Source: Anaerocolumna sp. (GTDB taxonomy: Bacteria > Bacillota > Clostridia > Lachnospirales > Lachnospiraceae). Taken from it: 54,020 nucleotides of DNA. The notes beneath the pieces were generated by a model. It worked only from the letters and a program-made list of their open reading frames with translations. It ran no database searches and had not been told where the DNA came from. The position numbers and the translations under genes were made by a program. The stretch spans positions 1 through 54,020 of the forward strand of contig JARBTX010000019.1 in assembly GCA_029239975.1 (NCBI GenBank), given 5' to 3'. Below are positions 44,680 to 54,020 of the stretch, piece by piece; position 1 is the stretch's first letter, and every line of letters begins with the position of its first letter.

Positions 44680-46696
44680 AAATAATTGCTGATGTAGGAG
44701 ATAACGTTATATTTAACCTTCCTGATTCAACCTGATAAGAATCTCTCTCTAAATCATATCCATCAAAATAAGAATTCATCAAGCTTACTAACCACTCATC
44801 ATCTGTAATTCCAATTTCCCATACAGGAATGCTTACTGTAATGTCATAATTGTTTCGATTCAAAGCCACCACGAATTTATCCATATCATCAAAACGGCCA
44901 TAACTAATAAACCCAGGTTCTCCTAATAAAAATAGGATAGATCCGGTTTGTAGAGCTTCAAAACTTTTATGAATACTAATAATATCTTTATGAAACTTAA
45001 TTAATTCAAGATCCTCATTTCCCCAAGGATATGTCCTTCTATTATCCGGATCCGTCCATCCACATACTCCTGCTTCATCCCCATAATAAATCGTTGGTGC
45101 ACCTGGCCATGTCATTTGAACCATAACTGCGGCTCGCATAATTCCTTTATTAATATCTTCTTCTGCTGCAATCGGTCCTAATGTATTTGTTCTTCCCACT
45201 CTACTATTCGTCCTTGTTAGGAATCTTGAATGGTCATGATTTGATAGCTCATTCATTGCAACTAGAAGTGATGGTGTTTGATATTTTGACATATGATATT
45301 TCATAGATTCAAAGAAAGCAACAGATTGCCCTAATAATTCTCCTCTAAACTCATCACTATGCTTTTCGACTCCTGTTAAAAACCATGTTAAAGGTTCCAT
45401 AAATGCATCATAATTCATAACAGAATCCCATTCATCCCCTTGTAACCAGGAACCGGGATCACCATAATGTTCTGCAAGAATAAGTGCGTCTGGATTTGCA
45501 TCCTTTACCGCTTTTCTAAAATCCTTCCAAAACATATGATTAAATTCATCCGATAAACCTAAATCTGCAGCAACGTCAAGTCTCCAACCATCACAATTAA
45601 AAGGTTCTGATACCCATTTCGCAGCAATATCTAGAATATAATTATATAATTTTTTTGAACCTTCATAATTTAACTTAGGTAAGGTGTCATGACCCCACCA
45701 GCCACTATAACTACCATTATTAGGCCAAGCATCTTCTGAAAAGTCAAAGAACGATTGATATGGGCTATTTTTATCGGAATATGCACCACTTTCATAATCT
45801 CCGGATTCTTCATATATCCCTTCACGATCCAACCATTTATTGAAGGAGCCACAGTGATTAAAAACACCATCTAAAATCACCTTCATACCTCTTTCGTGAA
45901 TCTCTTCCACTAATTTAATAAAGAGTTCATTACTTGCTTCTAAATTATTCTTATCCGTAACTCTTTTAATATATTTGGTTGCCTCACGGTTTGATCTTGC
46001 ATCATCACGTAATACATCTCCACCAGCTTCTACAATTACTCCAAAATGGGGATCAACATAATCATAATCTTGTGTATCATATTTATGATTGGACGGTGAT
46101 ACAAAGATAGGATTTAAATAGATTACCTCTACACCTAGTTCCTCTAAGTAATCTAACTTTTGACGTACTCCTTCTAAATCACCACCATAAAATTCTCTAT
46201 AGCCTATTGCATCCGGATACTTATCCCAATCTGTTACCTGACTAGTACCATCTCCAATATAAAAATATTCCATATCTAATACGTCATTGGATTTGTCACC
46301 ATTATAAAAACGGTCTACGTATATTTGATAAAAAATAGCACCTTTTGCCCAATCAGGTGTTTTAAACCCAGGAGTAATCAAAAAGTTATAGTTAGGATTA
46401 ATCTCTTCTACAACACCTTCTCTGTTATAAAATAATATTTCTGTACCATCACTAATTTCAAAGTAATAATCAACTTGTTCATTAGCTAATGATAAGGTAG
46501 TGTCATAATAGCTAAAGAGCTCATCATTTCCTGATAGATGCATCTTAAAACTTTCATTCCCTGTATTAAGATATATGTTATCTGCATTATTTAAACCAGT
46601 TCTTAATCGTACCGTTACTTCTTCATGTTCCATTGGTTCACATGGCATTAAATAATTACTCGTACCATCACTGAATATTGCCTTTTTATTTAACAT
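44657..46696 (-). CDS. GH13 alpha-glucanase (neopullulanase/cyclomaltodextrinase type)
   Basis: A 679-residue alpha-amylase-family enzyme. The N-terminal beta-sandwich (about 1-110; FSDGTSNYLMPCEP) is of the CBM34 type found in neopullulanase, maltogenic amylase and cyclomaltodextrinase. The catalytic barrel follows: DGVFNHCG (276-283), nucleophile D374 in GWRLDVAADLG, acid/base E409 in ILAEHYGDPG, and D488 in ELSNHDHSR. A small C-terminal beta domain (about 590-679) closes it. There is no signal peptide, so it acts on imported maltodextrins or cyclodextrins. A CcpA-type operator lies 58 bases upstream. The last residues come from a 32-bp tandem repeat unit. AAAGGA precedes the ATG. Confidence 0.93.
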   Translation of the reverse strand: MLNKKAIFSDGTSNYLMPCEPMEHEEVTVRLRTGLNNADNIYLNTGNESFKMHLSGNDELFSYYDTTLSLANEQVDYYFEISDGTEILFYNREGVVEEINPNYNFLITPGFKTPDWAKGAIFYQIYVDRFYNGDKSNDVLDMEYFYIGDGTSQVTDWDKYPDAIGYREFYGGDLEGVRQKLDYLEELGVEVIYLNPIFVSPSNHKYDTQDYDYVDPHFGVIVEAGGDVLRDDARSNREATKYIKRVTDKNNLEASNELFIKLVEEIHERGMKVILDGVFNHCGSFNKWLDREGIYEESGDYESGAYSDKNSPYQSFFDFSEDAWPNNGSYSGWWGHDTLPKLNYEGSKKLYNYILDIAAKWVSEPFNCDGWRLDVAADLGLSDEFNHMFWKDFRKAVKDANPDALILAEHYGDPGSWLQGDEWDSVMNYDAFMEPLTWFLTGVEKHSDEFRGELLGQSVAFFESMKYHMSKYQTPSLLVAMNELSNHDHSRFLTRTNSRVGRTNTLGPIAAEEDINKGIMRAAVMVQMTWPGAPTIYYGDEAGVCGWTDPDNRRTYPWGNEDLELIKFHKDIISIHKSFEALQTGSILFLLGEPGFISYGRFDDMDKFVVALNRNNYDITVSIPVWEIGITDDEWLVSLMNSYFDGYDLERDSYQVESGRLNITLSPTSAIILKNSNKH

Positions 46697-46753
46697 CGGT
46701 TTTGTCCTTTCATACTATAGATTACCTTAGTCAATTGAAATTTATATTATTTT

Positions 46754-46769
46754 TTGGAAACGTTACCAA
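46754..46769 (-). promoter_or_regulatory. cre-like operator upstream of the GH13 gene
   Basis: TTGGAAACGTTACCAA is a near-palindrome that fits the catabolite-response element consensus (TGNAANCGNTNNCA). It lies about 58 bases before the GH13 start and just downstream of a TATAAT on the minus strand, a position from which CcpA or a LacI-family maltose regulator would block transcription. Confidence 0.7.
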
Positions 46770-47151
46770 TAATTTTTCTGTTATTATATTATAACAATAT
46801 TTAGTGAATTACAACCAAGAAATAACGAAAAGAATTCATATGTTGAATCTTTTAAGAATAGAGATGCTTATATCTTTTCAAAGGATAAAAAAAAGAACAG
46901 CTTTCCGTTAGCTGTCCTTTTTTTGGAGAAGGTATTTTTGTTACTTATGGGGTGTAGCAAAAACTATATAATGTATTGGGGTTTACGTTTATTAGTATAT
47001 CATCTTGTCCGTCAAAAGTGTGCACAAACATTCAAAATTTTTAAATCTTTTTTTGTCTGTTTTTACACTTGTTTTTGGGTTACATAATATACCAACATAA
47101 AAAACCTATAAAAATGTTTTTATATTTCATTCATTTTTTGTATCTGTATTC
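46770..47151 (-). terminator. Gap with ftsH terminator
   Basis: AAAAGAACAGCT (46891-46902) pairs with AGCTGTCCTTTT (46910-46921) with one mismatch; on the minus strand a run of eight T follows, a clear terminator. It lies 230 bases after the ftsH stop. The remaining sequence holds the GH13 promoter region near 46780-46830 and no gene. Confidence 0.65.
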
Positions 47152-49017
47152 TTAAATATCTAATACCACGCTATCTAAATCATCGTCATCATTGGTTGGT
47201 TTATCAAATAATGCTTCGAATTCTTCTCTATTAATTCTTTCTTTTTCGATTAATAGTTTAGCACAACCATGAAGTACATCGTTATACTCTATAAGAATAC
47301 GTTTTGCTTCGCTATAGCAATGATCAATCATTCCTTTTACTTCATCATCAATGGTTCTAGCAACATTTTCACTATAACTTCTTGTATGTGCAAGATCACG
47401 ACCTATGAAAACTTCATCATCATCACTATCGTAATTTACCATACCAACCGTACTAGAGAAACCATACTTTGTAACCATCGCTCTTGCGGTTTTTGTTGCC
47501 ATCTTAATATCTTGAGAAGCACCAGTAGTAATATCATCAAAGATTAGTTCTTCTGCAGCTCTACCACCTAATCCAACAATAATATCTTGTTCCATTCTTC
47601 CCTTTGTATTAAACATTTCATCTTTTTCAGGTAATGGCATAGTATAACCCGCAGCTCCATTACCAGTTGGTATAATAGATACTGTGTATACTGGCCCTAC
47701 ATCTGGGAGAACATGGAATAAGATAGCGTGACCTGCTTCATGGTAAGCAGTAATACGTTTTTCTTTATCAGAAATAACACGACTCTTCTTTTCTGTTCCA
47801 ATACCAACTTTTATAAATGATTTGTTTATATCTTCATGGACAATAAAAGATCTATTATCTTTTGCTGCACTAATAGCAGCTTCATTTAATAAGTTCTCAA
47901 GATCTGCACCAGTAAAGCCTGCGGTTGTTTGAGCAATTCTCTTTAAATCAACATCTTCACCAAGTGGCTTTCCTTTTGCATGTACTTGTAAAATTTCTTC
48001 TCTACCCTTTACATCAGGACGACCTACCATAACCTTACGATCGAAACGACCTGGACGTAAAATAGCAGGATCTAAGATATCTACACGGTTGGTTGCTGCC
48101 ATTACAATAATTCCTTCATTGGCACCAAAACCATCCATTTCAACTAATAATTGATTTAAGGTTTGTTCTCTTTCATCGTGTCCACCACCCATGCCGGTAC
48201 CTCTTCTTCTTGCAACGGCATCGATTTCATCAATAAATACGATACAAGGCGAATGTTTTTTTGCATCTTCAAATAAATCTCTTACTCTGGATGCACCAAC
48301 ACCAACAAACATTTCAACAAAGTCTGAACCTGATATACTAAAGAACGGAACGCCAGCTTCTCCAGCAACTGCTTTTGCAAGCAACGTTTTACCTGTTCCT
48401 GGCGGTCCTTCTAGAAGAACACCTTTTGGAATTCTTGCACCTACCTGCATGTATTTTTTAGGTGCCCGAAGGAAATCAACAATTTCTCTTAATTCTTCTT
48501 TTTCTTCTTCCAAGCCTGCCACATTTTTAAAAGTTGTTTTCTTATTCTCATCTGTGGTCATTTTAGCTCTGCTCTTACCAAAATTCATCACCTTGCTATT
48601 ACCGCCACCACCACCTGCAGCTTGGTTGGATAAAAATGAGAATAGTATTATAATAACTACAAACCCTAATAAATATGGTAATACACTAGTCAAGAACCAG
48701 TTAGGTTTTGAAATATTATGCACAATCGGTGTCATTTCATGGTTTAAAGTTTGTTCCATAATCTGATTTACATTAGGTACAAAGAATTGTTCTTTGCTCT
48801 TGTCTTTTAATGTGACACGTATTTCACCGGTAGGCACTTCTACATTTTGGTATACATCAACTCTTTCTAATTTTCCACTTTCTAGGTCATTAAGGAAATG
48901 TGTGATTCCATAGTTCTCTTTACCACTATTACTATAGCTATCTGATAATAACATAGCAACTAAGATAATAGCCAAGATAATGAGATAGAACCCATAACCT
49001 TTTAGCTGTCTTCTCAC
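47152..49017 (-). CDS. ftsH: ATP-dependent zinc metalloprotease FtsH
   Basis: A 621-residue membrane-bound AAA protease that removes damaged or regulatory membrane proteins; in B. subtilis it is needed for sporulation by degrading Spo0E. TM1 is at about 5-25 and TM2 at about 115-133, enclosing the small outer domain. AAA domain: Walker [14 protein letters not shown], Walker [35 protein letters not shown]. The zinc site HEAGH is at about 426-430. The tail is acidic. The start is a GTG at 49017, 7 bases after AAAGGAGG; the GTG at 49035 would put that site inside the gene. It is the last gene of the spoIIE-tilS-hpt-ftsH cluster. Confidence 0.97.
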   Translation of the reverse strand: MRRQLKGYGFYLIILAIILVAMLLSDSYSNSGKENYGITHFLNDLESGKLERVDVYQNVEVPTGEIRVTLKDKSKEQFFVPNVNQIMEQTLNHEMTPIVHNISKPNWFLTSVLPYLLGFVVIIILFSFLSNQAAGGGGGNSKVMNFGKSRAKMTTDENKKTTFKNVAGLEEEKEELREIVDFLRAPKKYMQVGARIPKGVLLEGPPGTGKTLLAKAVAGEAGVPFFSISGSDFVEMFVGVGASRVRDLFEDAKKHSPCIVFIDEIDAVARRRGTGMGGGHDEREQTLNQLLVEMDGFGANEGIIVMAATNRVDILDPAILRPGRFDRKVMVGRPDVKGREEILQVHAKGKPLGEDVDLKRIAQTTAGFTGADLENLLNEAAISAAKDNRSFIVHEDINKSFIKVGIGTEKKSRVISDKEKRITAYHEAGHAILFHVLPDVGPVYTVSIIPTGNGAAGYTMPLPEKDEMFNTKGRMEQDIIVGLGGRAAEELIFDDITTGASQDIKMATKTARAMVTKYGFSSTVGMVNYDSDDDEVFIGRDLAHTRSYSENVARTIDDEVKGMIDHCYSEAKRILIEYNDVLHGCAKLLIEKERINREEFEALFDKPTNDDDDLDSVVLDI

Positions 49018-49036
49018 TGAATGACCTCCTTTCACT

Positions 49037-49570
49037 TTATTCTATTACACCAATATATGGTAAGTTTCTATATTTTTGTGCGTAGTCAAGTCCATATCCG
49101 ATAACAAACTTATCTGGAATTTGGAATCCTACATAATCCACTTCAACATCTGTAACTCTTCTTTCTGGTTTATCAAGTAACGTACATAATTTCAAACTGT
49201 TTGGTTTTCTGCTGTTTAACATATCTAATAAATATCTTAATGTATTACCTGAATCAATGATATCTTCTACAATTAATACATCCTTTCCTTCAATGGAATC
49301 ATCTAAATCTTTAATAATTTTTACTCTACCGGAACTTACCGTTTCATCTCCATAACTGGAAACAGCCATAAAATCAAAGGATACAGGAACAGTTAATCTC
49401 TTAGCTAGTTCTGTAGTAACAAATACACCACCCTTTAATACACAGATTAAGTGAATTTCTTTTCCAGCATAATCTTTGCTGATTTGTTCACCTAATTCTT
49501 GGATTTTTTTGTTTACTTCTTCCTCTGATATAAGTACCTTTAGTCTGTCTTCCATCTTAATGTCTGTCAT
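49037..49570 (-). CDS. hpt: Hypoxanthine phosphoribosyltransferase
   Basis: A 177-residue purine-salvage enzyme converting hypoxanthine or guanine plus PRPP to IMP or GMP. The PRPP-binding motif is VLIVEDIIDSGNTLR and the flexible loop region is FDFMAVSSYGDETVSSG; LICVLKGGVFVTTELAKRL is the first strand-loop. The length is normal. I chose the ATG at 49570, 8 bases after GGAGG; the ATG at 49585 would contain that site. It overlaps the 3' end of tilS by 14 bases, so the two are translationally coupled, as in B. subtilis. Confidence 0.95.
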   Translation of the reverse strand: MTDIKMEDRLKVLISEEEVNKKIQELGEQISKDYAGKEIHLICVLKGGVFVTTELAKRLTVPVSFDFMAVSSYGDETVSSGRVKIIKDLDDSIEGKDVLIVEDIIDSGNTLRYLLDMLNSRKPNSLKLCTLLDKPERRVTDVEVDYVGFQIPDKFVIGYGLDYAQKYRNLPYIGVIE

Positions 49571-50993
49571 TTTGTTTTCCTCCATCTAGACTTATCTCAA
49601 GTATTATTTTTGTCTCTTGACTTACCTTATATGCCTCACTCATCCTGCCACCGATAATCCACATAATATGTGAACCATCTGTTACTAAAGGATACGAATC
49701 TCTTTTTTCTTTCGGCACTTTTTCGTCAATAAAAAGGGACTTTAATTTCTTATTGCTTCCTTTTGAATCGATTTGTAAAAAATCGCCCTCTTTTCTTGTT
49801 CGAATTAAAACAGTATTTTTTATTTTATCATAGTCAAACCATTTCGTACACCCATTTTTAGGAATTATCATATTTTTTTTATAATTAAATATTTTTACTG
49901 TCAAAAACCCATTTAACTTAGGAATATAGTATTCCCCTGGTTCTGATATTTGTATTTCATCGATTGCATTTGTTAATTCACTACAATAATTTGGATTTCT
50001 TTTACGATATTCAGAACCTAACATTACAGTAATGTCATCATATCCCTTTATGGCTATTAATCCATAGGGTAAATTAAGAGATTTACCTACTTCCTTTTCC
50101 ATTAAACTTAAAACAAGATCAATATGCAATGCATCCACATCTTTTAACTGCTGTGCTATATGCTCAAACATGGATCGTATTATCCCTTTTTGTATCACAA
50201 TATTTTCATTTTTTAGATCCTTCACTAAGATAATACAGGAATTCATTTCTTCACTGTAGATAACATACCTTTCATAAGCAGACTTAATGTTATTTTGCAA
50301 ATACTCATTAATCTCTTTTAATTGATTTGCCGCACTAACAATATGCTCTACTACTTTAGAATTTATTTCTTCTTGTGCAAATTTTATGATTCTATGCCTT
50401 ATTTTATTACGGCTATAATCTAGTGTAAAATTGGTATGGTCATCATGGTAAACCAAGTTATTTTCTTTTAAATATGTTTCAATATCCACCCTTGTTATTC
50501 CAAGTAGCGGCCTTATTATGTTGTCTCTGGTTTCTCTAATTCCTGTTAAACCTTTGATGCCACTTCCACGAAACAGATGAAAAAGAATTGTTTCTGCATT
50601 ATCATTTTTATTATGCGCAATTGCAATTTTATTACACTTATTTTTTTGTAAACATTCATAAAAAGCATGATACCTTATTATTCTTCCAGCTTCTTCTTCT
50701 GATAATCCTTCTGTTTTAGCCATAGTCCTAACATCTGCTTTTACTAATGTAAATGATACCCCACTGCGTTCACATAATTTGCGAACGTAATTTTCATCAT
50801 CATCTGCGGCGTTACCCCTAATCATATGATTTACATGCACTACAAAAAGACTTAAGTTGTATTTTGTAGTTAAGGAAAGCAAAACATGGAAAAGGCAGAC
50901 CGAATCGGCTCCACCTGAAACACCAATGACGATTCTGTCTCCCTTTGTTATCATATTGTGTTCGAGCATATATGTCTCTACGGTTTTTAGCAT
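49557..50993 (-). CDS. tilS: tRNA(Ile)-lysidine synthase
   Basis: A 478-residue enzyme that attaches lysine to C34 of the CAU-anticodon tRNA-Ile so that it reads AUA. PP-loop ATPase motif GVSGGADSVCLFH (about 23-35), FVVHVNHMIRG, and AIAHNKNDNAETILFHLFRG in the N-terminal domain; central helical TilS linker; C-terminal substrate-binding domain (about 385-460; TRKEGDFLQIDSKGSNKKLK). It is essential in bacteria. AGGAG lies 6 bases before the ATG. Order and strand match the spoIIE-tilS-hpt-ftsH cluster seen in bacilli and clostridia. Confidence 0.95.
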   Translation of the reverse strand: MLKTVETYMLEHNMITKGDRIVIGVSGGADSVCLFHVLLSLTTKYNLSLFVVHVNHMIRGNAADDDENYVRKLCERSGVSFTLVKADVRTMAKTEGLSEEEAGRIIRYHAFYECLQKNKCNKIAIAHNKNDNAETILFHLFRGSGIKGLTGIRETRDNIIRPLLGITRVDIETYLKENNLVYHDDHTNFTLDYSRNKIRHRIIKFAQEEINSKVVEHIVSAANQLKEINEYLQNNIKSAYERYVIYSEEMNSCIILVKDLKNENIVIQKGIIRSMFEHIAQQLKDVDALHIDLVLSLMEKEVGKSLNLPYGLIAIKGYDDITVMLGSEYRKRNPNYCSELTNAIDEIQISEPGEYYIPKLNGFLTVKIFNYKKNMIIPKNGCTKWFDYDKIKNTVLIRTRKEGDFLQIDSKGSNKKLKSLFIDEKVPKEKRDSYPLVTDGSHIMWIIGGRMSEAYKVSQETKIILEISLDGGKQNDRH

Positions 50994-51071
50994 TATTTAC
51001 TCCTATGTGTAAAATGGTTCACTTTTTCTCATTTTACAACTAAAAAAATGAAATTTCAAGAGTACCAGATA

Positions 51072-53366
51072 TTACTTCTTCCAAAAGCTTGTTACTAACA
51101 CTGTCATATCGTCTTTTGGTACCCACCCATTTAATTCTAACGCTTGATTTAATACACAATTTGCAATCTCCTGAGCATTATTCGAACTTAAATCCTGAAT
51201 AAATTCTTCCAGGAATTTTTCTTTTTCATCCCCAGGAATACAATCAATAACACCATCGGTTACCATTACGATAAAATCTCCATCATATAGATTTTTCGTA
51301 ATAACATCATAATCCACTTGATTTAAAATACCAACTGGAAGAGAAGTTGATGAAATGGTTTCTACCCAGGTATCTCTTTTAATAAAAGTTGTACTTGCTC
51401 CTATTTTGATAATATCACATACACCAGTATATAAATTTACCACACTCATATCAATAGAGGAAAAGGTCTGTTCTTCTGATTTTAAAACAAGGATAGAATT
51501 AATTAATTTAATTGCAGATTCTTTTCGAAATCCTGCTTCAATAAATTGTTCCAATAATTCAACAACTGATTCACTTTCTTCACAAGCAGCTTCTCCAGTA
51601 CCCATACCATCGGATAAGGTCATTACCAAAGTCCCTGGATCTGGATATATAAAAGAATAATTATCTCCTGAGATGCGACCACCTTCTTTTGTCATTTTGC
51701 TCATACCGGTATATACCGTATAATTAGCATCTTCAACAAATACATAAGTGTCATACTCTTTTGCCATTACTTTTTTACAGGTATCTGATGGACGCATACG
51801 TTTTCCAAAAGCATCACTGACTAATGAAGCTGCTTCTTTTGTTGTAATGCACCTTCCACGCTCCGTACGGGCAGTAAGGTAAATTTCTTGTTTATCATTT
51901 CTTTTTTCAAAGATTGCGATTCTTTTTACTATAATATGGTTCGCTTTTAATTTATATATCATTTGTTTTTTATCAATTTCTTTTGTTTCTACCGTTTTAT
52001 ATAAATCCAAGGAAAAATCATCAATAATATTTGCTACTTCACTTAATTGATCTGCTATAGCTTCTCTACTTTCCGCCATTCGATTGTGCCAAGTTAAATT
52101 TAACTTTGCAATTTCTAAAATTCGTTTGGTTTCTGATAGGAAATGATCCAAACAAATACATCTATCAGCAAACTCCATTGGAACTTCACTAATTGATATC
52201 GCACCATTCTTATCCACCATATCCATTATATAATATGCACCTTGATACGTATCATAAAAGTAACTCTTCCAGCAAATATTGCAATTAGAACAATCCTTAC
52301 ATAATTGCTCTGATAATTCATCAAAGATTTCACCTTTATCTTTTTTGGTTAATGCTTCTTTTTTATCAGATATAGCATTAAAGGTACTAGATAAGCTATG
52401 AAAACTTTCTGAAAAGTCCCTTAATTTCCCTCTGGCTACATTTTGAATACTTTGTCTTACAAATACATCCTCTTCTTCCGCAGCTGCTTCTATATTGACC
52501 TTAAAAATAAAAGATTTCGGTAATAATATAAATAATACTCCACAAGAAATTAATGCACCTATTGATGATGTATTTAATTGACTGTTTTGATACATTTCCC
52601 CGAGTATAATCACTCCTGCAGAATACATTAACATGGTCACAATACGCCCCATTTCACGAAATGTACCCGCTATAATACCTAACATACACATTAACCCTAT
52701 TTGATTAATTTGACCGCTTTTAATGGCCAATATGACCCCACAGGCAGCTCCTGCTATTGCTCCATACCCTGCACCATATTTATATCCAATTAAGAGCACG
52801 CTAAACAAGGAAATAGTTAATGTAAGAGACAATTGTATTGCCGGAAAGTTTGGAACACCGTATATAAATACAGCTAAAATAACTGCAATGCTGATAATTT
52901 GTTCATTATCAAGGGCTTGTCCCTTTATTCCATGCATAATAGGTTCTAATCCTTTTCTAAAAATAAAGCAGAAAGCAAATACAGCTATTCCTTCTGCTAC
53001 AGCTAACATAAGACTATAAATTGCATGTTGACTTAATACCCCATTCGTTATAGTCATTGCTGCCGTAATGCCCCCTGAAACTGCTCCCATCACACCAACG
53101 GATACTCTTTTATTATTATATTCTATCAGTGCTGTTATAACGGACACTACAATCATAACAATTAAATATTTTGCTACATCTATTATTGGAAGTACGGTTA
53201 ACATACCTAAAAGCACGGAAAACATAATAGTAATTCGTCCTTTTTTTTCTAAGTAAACTGCTGCAAAATAACCAATTGCTATAGGATTCATACCTACGAA
53301 GATAGCCCTTGCCATAACCACTCCCATTATATTAACGATTATCTTTTTCAAATTTAATTCTTTCAT
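51072..53366 (-). CDS. spoIIE: Stage II sporulation protein E (phosphatase)
   Basis: A 764-residue SpoIIE. Residues about 10-300 contain about ten membrane segments; a cytoplasmic central region (about 310-530) with a CSNCNICW cysteine cluster follows; the C-terminal PP2C phosphatase domain (about 545-764) has LVMTLSDGMGTGEAACEESE, DFIVMVTDGVIDCIPG and KDDMTVLVTSF, with the metal-binding Asp residues. SpoIIE dephosphorylates SpoIIAA and so activates sigma-F in the forespore; it also acts at the polar septum. Its presence marks a spore former. I chose the ATG at 53366, 6 bases after GGAGG. The upstream promoter has a 21-bp spacer with Spo0A-box-like sites. Confidence 0.96.
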   Translation of the reverse strand: MKELNLKKIIVNIMGVVMARAIFVGMNPIAIGYFAAVYLEKKGRITIMFSVLLGMLTVLPIIDVAKYLIVMIVVSVITALIEYNNKRVSVGVMGAVSGGITAAMTITNGVLSQHAIYSLMLAVAEGIAVFAFCFIFRKGLEPIMHGIKGQALDNEQIISIAVILAVFIYGVPNFPAIQLSLTLTISLFSVLLIGYKYGAGYGAIAGAACGVILAIKSGQINQIGLMCMLGIIAGTFREMGRIVTMLMYSAGVIILGEMYQNSQLNTSSIGALISCGVLFILLPKSFIFKVNIEAAAEEEDVFVRQSIQNVARGKLRDFSESFHSLSSTFNAISDKKEALTKKDKGEIFDELSEQLCKDCSNCNICWKSYFYDTYQGAYYIMDMVDKNGAISISEVPMEFADRCICLDHFLSETKRILEIAKLNLTWHNRMAESREAIADQLSEVANIIDDFSLDLYKTVETKEIDKKQMIYKLKANHIIVKRIAIFEKRNDKQEIYLTARTERGRCITTKEAASLVSDAFGKRMRPSDTCKKVMAKEYDTYVFVEDANYTVYTGMSKMTKEGGRISGDNYSFIYPDPGTLVMTLSDGMGTGEAACEESESVVELLEQFIEAGFRKESAIKLINSILVLKSEEQTFSSIDMSVVNLYTGVCDIIKIGASTTFIKRDTWVETISSTSLPVGILNQVDYDVITKNLYDGDFIVMVTDGVIDCIPGDEKEKFLEEFIQDLSSNNAQEIANCVLNQALELNGWVPKDDMTVLVTSFWKK

Positions 53367-53514
53367 TCTAATCCTCCATTCTGCCTTATCACCATAAAGT
53401 TGGGCGTGGCCAAATTCACAAAGCAAATGATACAACGTTCACTTTGTGATAAACCTTGTTTTTTCATTACTCCCATCTGCATATTCAAATGCTTTTTTGA
53501 CTCGTTAGACCTGT

Positions 53515-53583
53515 ATTATAGGTTGTGGATTTTAAAATGTTTGTCAAAAATCAGAGTGATATTTATAAAACTTTTTGACAAGA
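53515..53583 (-). promoter_or_regulatory. spoIIE promoter with 21-bp spacer and Spo0A-like boxes
   Basis: On the minus strand TTGACA (53547-53542) and TATAAT (53520-53515) are separated by 21 bases, as known for the Spo0A-activated spoIIE promoter of B. subtilis. TTTGTCAAAAA (53540-53550, plus strand) overlaps the -35, and CTTGTCAAAAAG (53583-53572, minus strand) lies about 30 bases upstream; both are one base off the Spo0A box core TGTCGAA. Confidence 0.7.
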
Positions 53584-53924
53584 AATTCATAGAATGCCAA
53601 GTAGTATCGAATCAAGAGAGTTAAGGTTACTTAAGAAATTAAACAGATTATGATTAGTAGATTAGAACTAAATTTTTTAAGATTAAGACCCTTTATTTTA
53701 GGGGTTATTAAGATTGCTCATGGTAATTTATACTAGTTAATTCAATTTTTATATGAAGTCTTAGTTGGATTTTATAATAGATAATAAACCGGAATTATTA
53801 GACTAATAATAACATGATAAAATTTGAATGAACGTATATGGACAAATAATTTTTGTCACATATAGTAATATTTAAGATAACAAAAAAGGTGGTTGCAATT
53901 TCTGCAACCACCTTTTACATGTAA
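53584..53924 (-). terminator. Gap with tRNA-Met terminator
   Basis: AAAAGGTGGTTGCA (53884-53897) and TGCAACCACCTTTT (53903-53916) form a perfect 14-bp hairpin followed on the minus strand by TTTTTT, a terminator just after tRNA-Met. The remaining 300 bp is AT-rich with no gene recognised. Confidence 0.8.
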
Positions 53925-53998
53925 TAGCGAAGGACGGATTTGAACCGCCGACACCGCGGGTATGAACCGCGTGCTCTAGCCAACTGAGCTACTTCGCC
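53925..53998 (-). tRNA. tRNA-Met (CAU, elongator type)
   Basis: A 74-base tRNA. Acceptor GGCGAAG/CTTCGCT (G-U at the first pair), D arm with AGCTCAGTTGGCTAGAGCA, anticodon stem CGCGG/CCGCG around loop TTCATAC (anticodon CAT), T arm with TTCAAAT. It resembles the elongator rather than the initiator, which has C1:A72 and three G:C pairs in the anticodon stem. CCA is not encoded. A tRNA-Ile(CAU) cannot be wholly excluded by eye. Confidence 0.9.
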
Positions 53999-54020
53999 GA
54001 AGTGACGAACTACATTATAA

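Noticed and set aside
48191..48766. 191-residue frame opposite ftsH
   Set aside because: It lies wholly within ftsH on the other strand, has biased low-complexity composition, and lacks a ribosome site; it is a shadow of a highly conserved gene.

Overview
This 54 kb window is a low-GC Firmicutes chromosome segment. Gene content and order point to a spore-forming, plant-sugar-using member of the Lachnospiraceae, close to the Lachnoclostridium (Clostridium) phytofermentans type. That is an inference from gene families, not a database match. The pointers are the order spoIIE-tilS-hpt-ftsH, GH2, GH42 and GH13 glycosidases, a VanW/G5 protein, a DUF4080 radical SAM protein, CheX, and UUG/GUG starts behind strong AGGAGG ribosome sites.

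Layout. 1-9 kb: start of a leftward gene at the edge, a YczE-type membrane protein, a leftward beta-galactosidase operon (lacZ-type GH2 then GH42) with a divergent AraC regulator, and a CE2-like SGNH esterase. 9-10.5 kb: an orphan class I isoprenoid-synthase-like gene. 10.6-16.2 kb: an RNA-repair / Ro-RNP island: rtcB, an array of structured Y-like RNAs, a Ro60-like (TROVE/DUF2828 plus vWA) gene, and two divergent WYL-domain regulators. 16.3-24.2 kb: accessory genes (short UvrA paralogue, MORN protein, HAD phosphatase, an unrecognised protein, AraC/GyrI regulator, two-domain SnoaL protein, a decayed SDR fragment, aldo/keto reductase) with dispersed repeats. 24.2-43.7 kb: mostly housekeeping: rlmD, yhaM, a degenerate HtrA, mutS2, a two-component pair, trmL, cheX-like, aminotransferase with Lrp regulator, a HypE-like protein, VanW/G5, a 3'-5' exonuclease, nth and a radical SAM gene. 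43.7-54 kb: CmpB-family membrane protein, tRNA-Gly and tRNA-Leu, GH13 alpha-glucanase, ftsH-hpt-tilS-spoIIE and tRNA-Met.

The main result is the 277 bp between rtcB and the Ro-like gene. On the minus strand it folds into three consecutive stem-loops. Each has the octamer ACAGCAAU one or two bases after the 5' strand of its closing helix. The middle one contains a complete circularly permuted tRNA mimic: T arm, a 7-bp acceptor helix capped by a GUAA tetraloop, UA in the 8/9 positions, then the D arm. This matches the logic of bacterial YrlA-type Y RNAs. A naive call of the Ro-like gene would translate most of this RNA as 72 extra N-terminal residues. RtcB (RNA ligase), Y RNAs, Ro and a WYL regulator pair therefore look like one inducible RNA-repair or RNA-quality-control system.

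Other points of interest: two miniature-element families with terminal inverted repeats and target-site duplications (one inserted between the lac promoter and its AraC gene); a spoIIE promoter with the unusual 21-bp spacer and Spo0A-box-like sites; an HtrA homologue without the catalytic histidine; tandem repeats that include the stop codons of two genes; and an unannotated 33-residue membrane peptide upstream of the VanW gene.
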